Part shown: positions 53,226-53,447 of the stretch, piece by piece
How positions within the stretch are numbered: position 1 is the stretch's first letter
How the letters are laid out: the number at the start of each line of letters is the position of its first letter
NCBI GenBank assembly: GCA_022703485.1
Contig: JAKLDO010000008.1
Coordinates: 1-53,447 of the forward strand
DNA from: a bacterium
GTDB taxonomy: Bacteria; UBP6; UBA1177
Direction: 5' to 3'
Length of the DNA stretch: 53,447 bases
Position numbers and translations under genes: made by a program
The notes under the pieces: model-generated
What the model was told of the DNA's origin: nothing
The model's database searches: none
Seen by the model: only the letters and a program-made list of their open reading frames with translations

Positions 53226-53447
53226 AAACATAAAAGAAAAAATCCTGAATTCAATCATTGAGACCGGTTTTAAAAATGACGGTTCGTATATCGTTGCATC
53301 TTCCAGCATGTCACCTGTATTGAAGCCCGGGGACAGGATCTTTATCGAGCCTGCCGGAAATGCCGAAATAGAACCCGGCCTGGTCGTGGTTTTCAGATCA
53401 CCGGATGGAAAAAAGATCGTTCACAGAGTAGTTAAAAGATCAGGATA
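53188..53447 (+). CDS. S26-type signal peptidase-like protein, 3' truncated by window
   Basis: At least 86 residues; the frame runs off the window. Ser-containing SSSMSPVLKPGDRIFIEP is the catalytic-Ser box, and GLVVVFRSPDGKKIVHRVVKR provides the conserved His-Arg-Val-Val block of Sec11/SipW-type peptidases. No N-terminal membrane helix is visible. I place the start at ATG 53188 (AAGG five bases upstream), overlapping peptide 2; TTG 53209 is an alternative. In RiPP loci such a peptidase could remove the leader (inference). Confidence 0.7.
   Translation, partial: MNAPDSQLHSIAENIKEKILNSIIETGFKNDGSYIVASSSMSPVLKPGDRIFIEPAGNAEIEPGLVVVFRSPDGKKIVHRVVKRSG

Noticed and set aside
41970..53447. PQQ biosynthesis or lasso-peptide cluster
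   Set aside because: A PqqD-like protein and radical SAM enzymes are present, but the peptides lack the PqqA Glu-x-x-x-Tyr core and there is no PqqB/C. No asparagine-synthetase-like cyclase or transglutaminase-like protease for a lasso peptide is seen.

Overview
The window reads as a stretch of chromosome from an anaerobic Gram-negative bacterium, possibly Myxococcota- or Desulfobacterota-like. Supporting signs are many Cys-anchored lipoproteins with acidic Asp/Ser/Thr or Thr-Gly-Asp linkers, DUF1566 (Lcl C-terminal) domains, a DUF4215-like Cys motif, an AgmX/PglI-like lipoprotein, a four-subunit ferredoxin-dependent 2-oxoacid oxidoreductase and a lysine 2,3-aminomutase. The phylum is an inference from these families. 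I saw no rRNA, tRNA, CRISPR array or complete insertion sequence.

Layout. Bases 1-6052 hold an A+T-rich three-gene operon: a Ycf46-like AAA+ ATPase, an Upf1/DNA2-like SF1 helicase and an unrecognised protein. This is a candidate defence or nucleic-acid-processing system. Bases 6159-13296 are mixed accessory genes: lipoproteins, a Bro-N-like/Fic fusion, a membrane-anchored AraC regulator, a DUF1016 (YhcG-type) nuclease and CvpA. Bases 13305-20004 hold a ZIP metal transporter, the vor-type oxidoreductase operon, an FKBP lipoprotein, an MFS transporter and an ankyrin protein. A second DUF1016 nuclease lies at 20013-21044. Bases 21165-31342 are a run of nine tightly packed genes on the minus strand: cyclophilin, queD, rppH, PBP1A, murJ, lpdA, a Na/Pi transporter, tcdA and birA. 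Bases 31547-37811 hold envelope and housekeeping genes with several well-formed sigma-70-type promoters. Bases 37818-41508 are a minus-strand operon of lysine 2,3-aminomutase, two ATP-grasp ligases and a GNAT acetyltransferase.

The most interesting part is 41970-53447, a plus-strand operon that looks like a RiPP (ribosomally made, modified peptide) locus. Its order is a PqqD-like recognition protein, a 2517-residue surface lipoprotein with Ig-like and FG-GAP repeats, precursor-like peptide 1, HprK-like kinase 1, radical SAM enzyme 1, HprK-like kinase 2, radical SAM enzyme 2, precursor-like peptide 2, and the start of an S26-type signal peptidase. The two short peptides share a leader (KNYxKPxIxEE, then ERxLVxAxP), have different tails, and both end in serine. 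The kinase/radical-SAM pair is duplicated. Expected workflow (inference): the PqqD-like protein binds the leaders, the radical SAM enzymes and kinases modify the tails, and the peptidase may remove the leader. The locus resembles the gene content of the SynChlorMet cassette as I remember it, but with identifiable precursors.

A second notable pattern is that both DUF1016 nuclease genes carry perfect DNA palindromes at the equivalent place in the coding sequence, encoding an (S/T)AD-type peptide.
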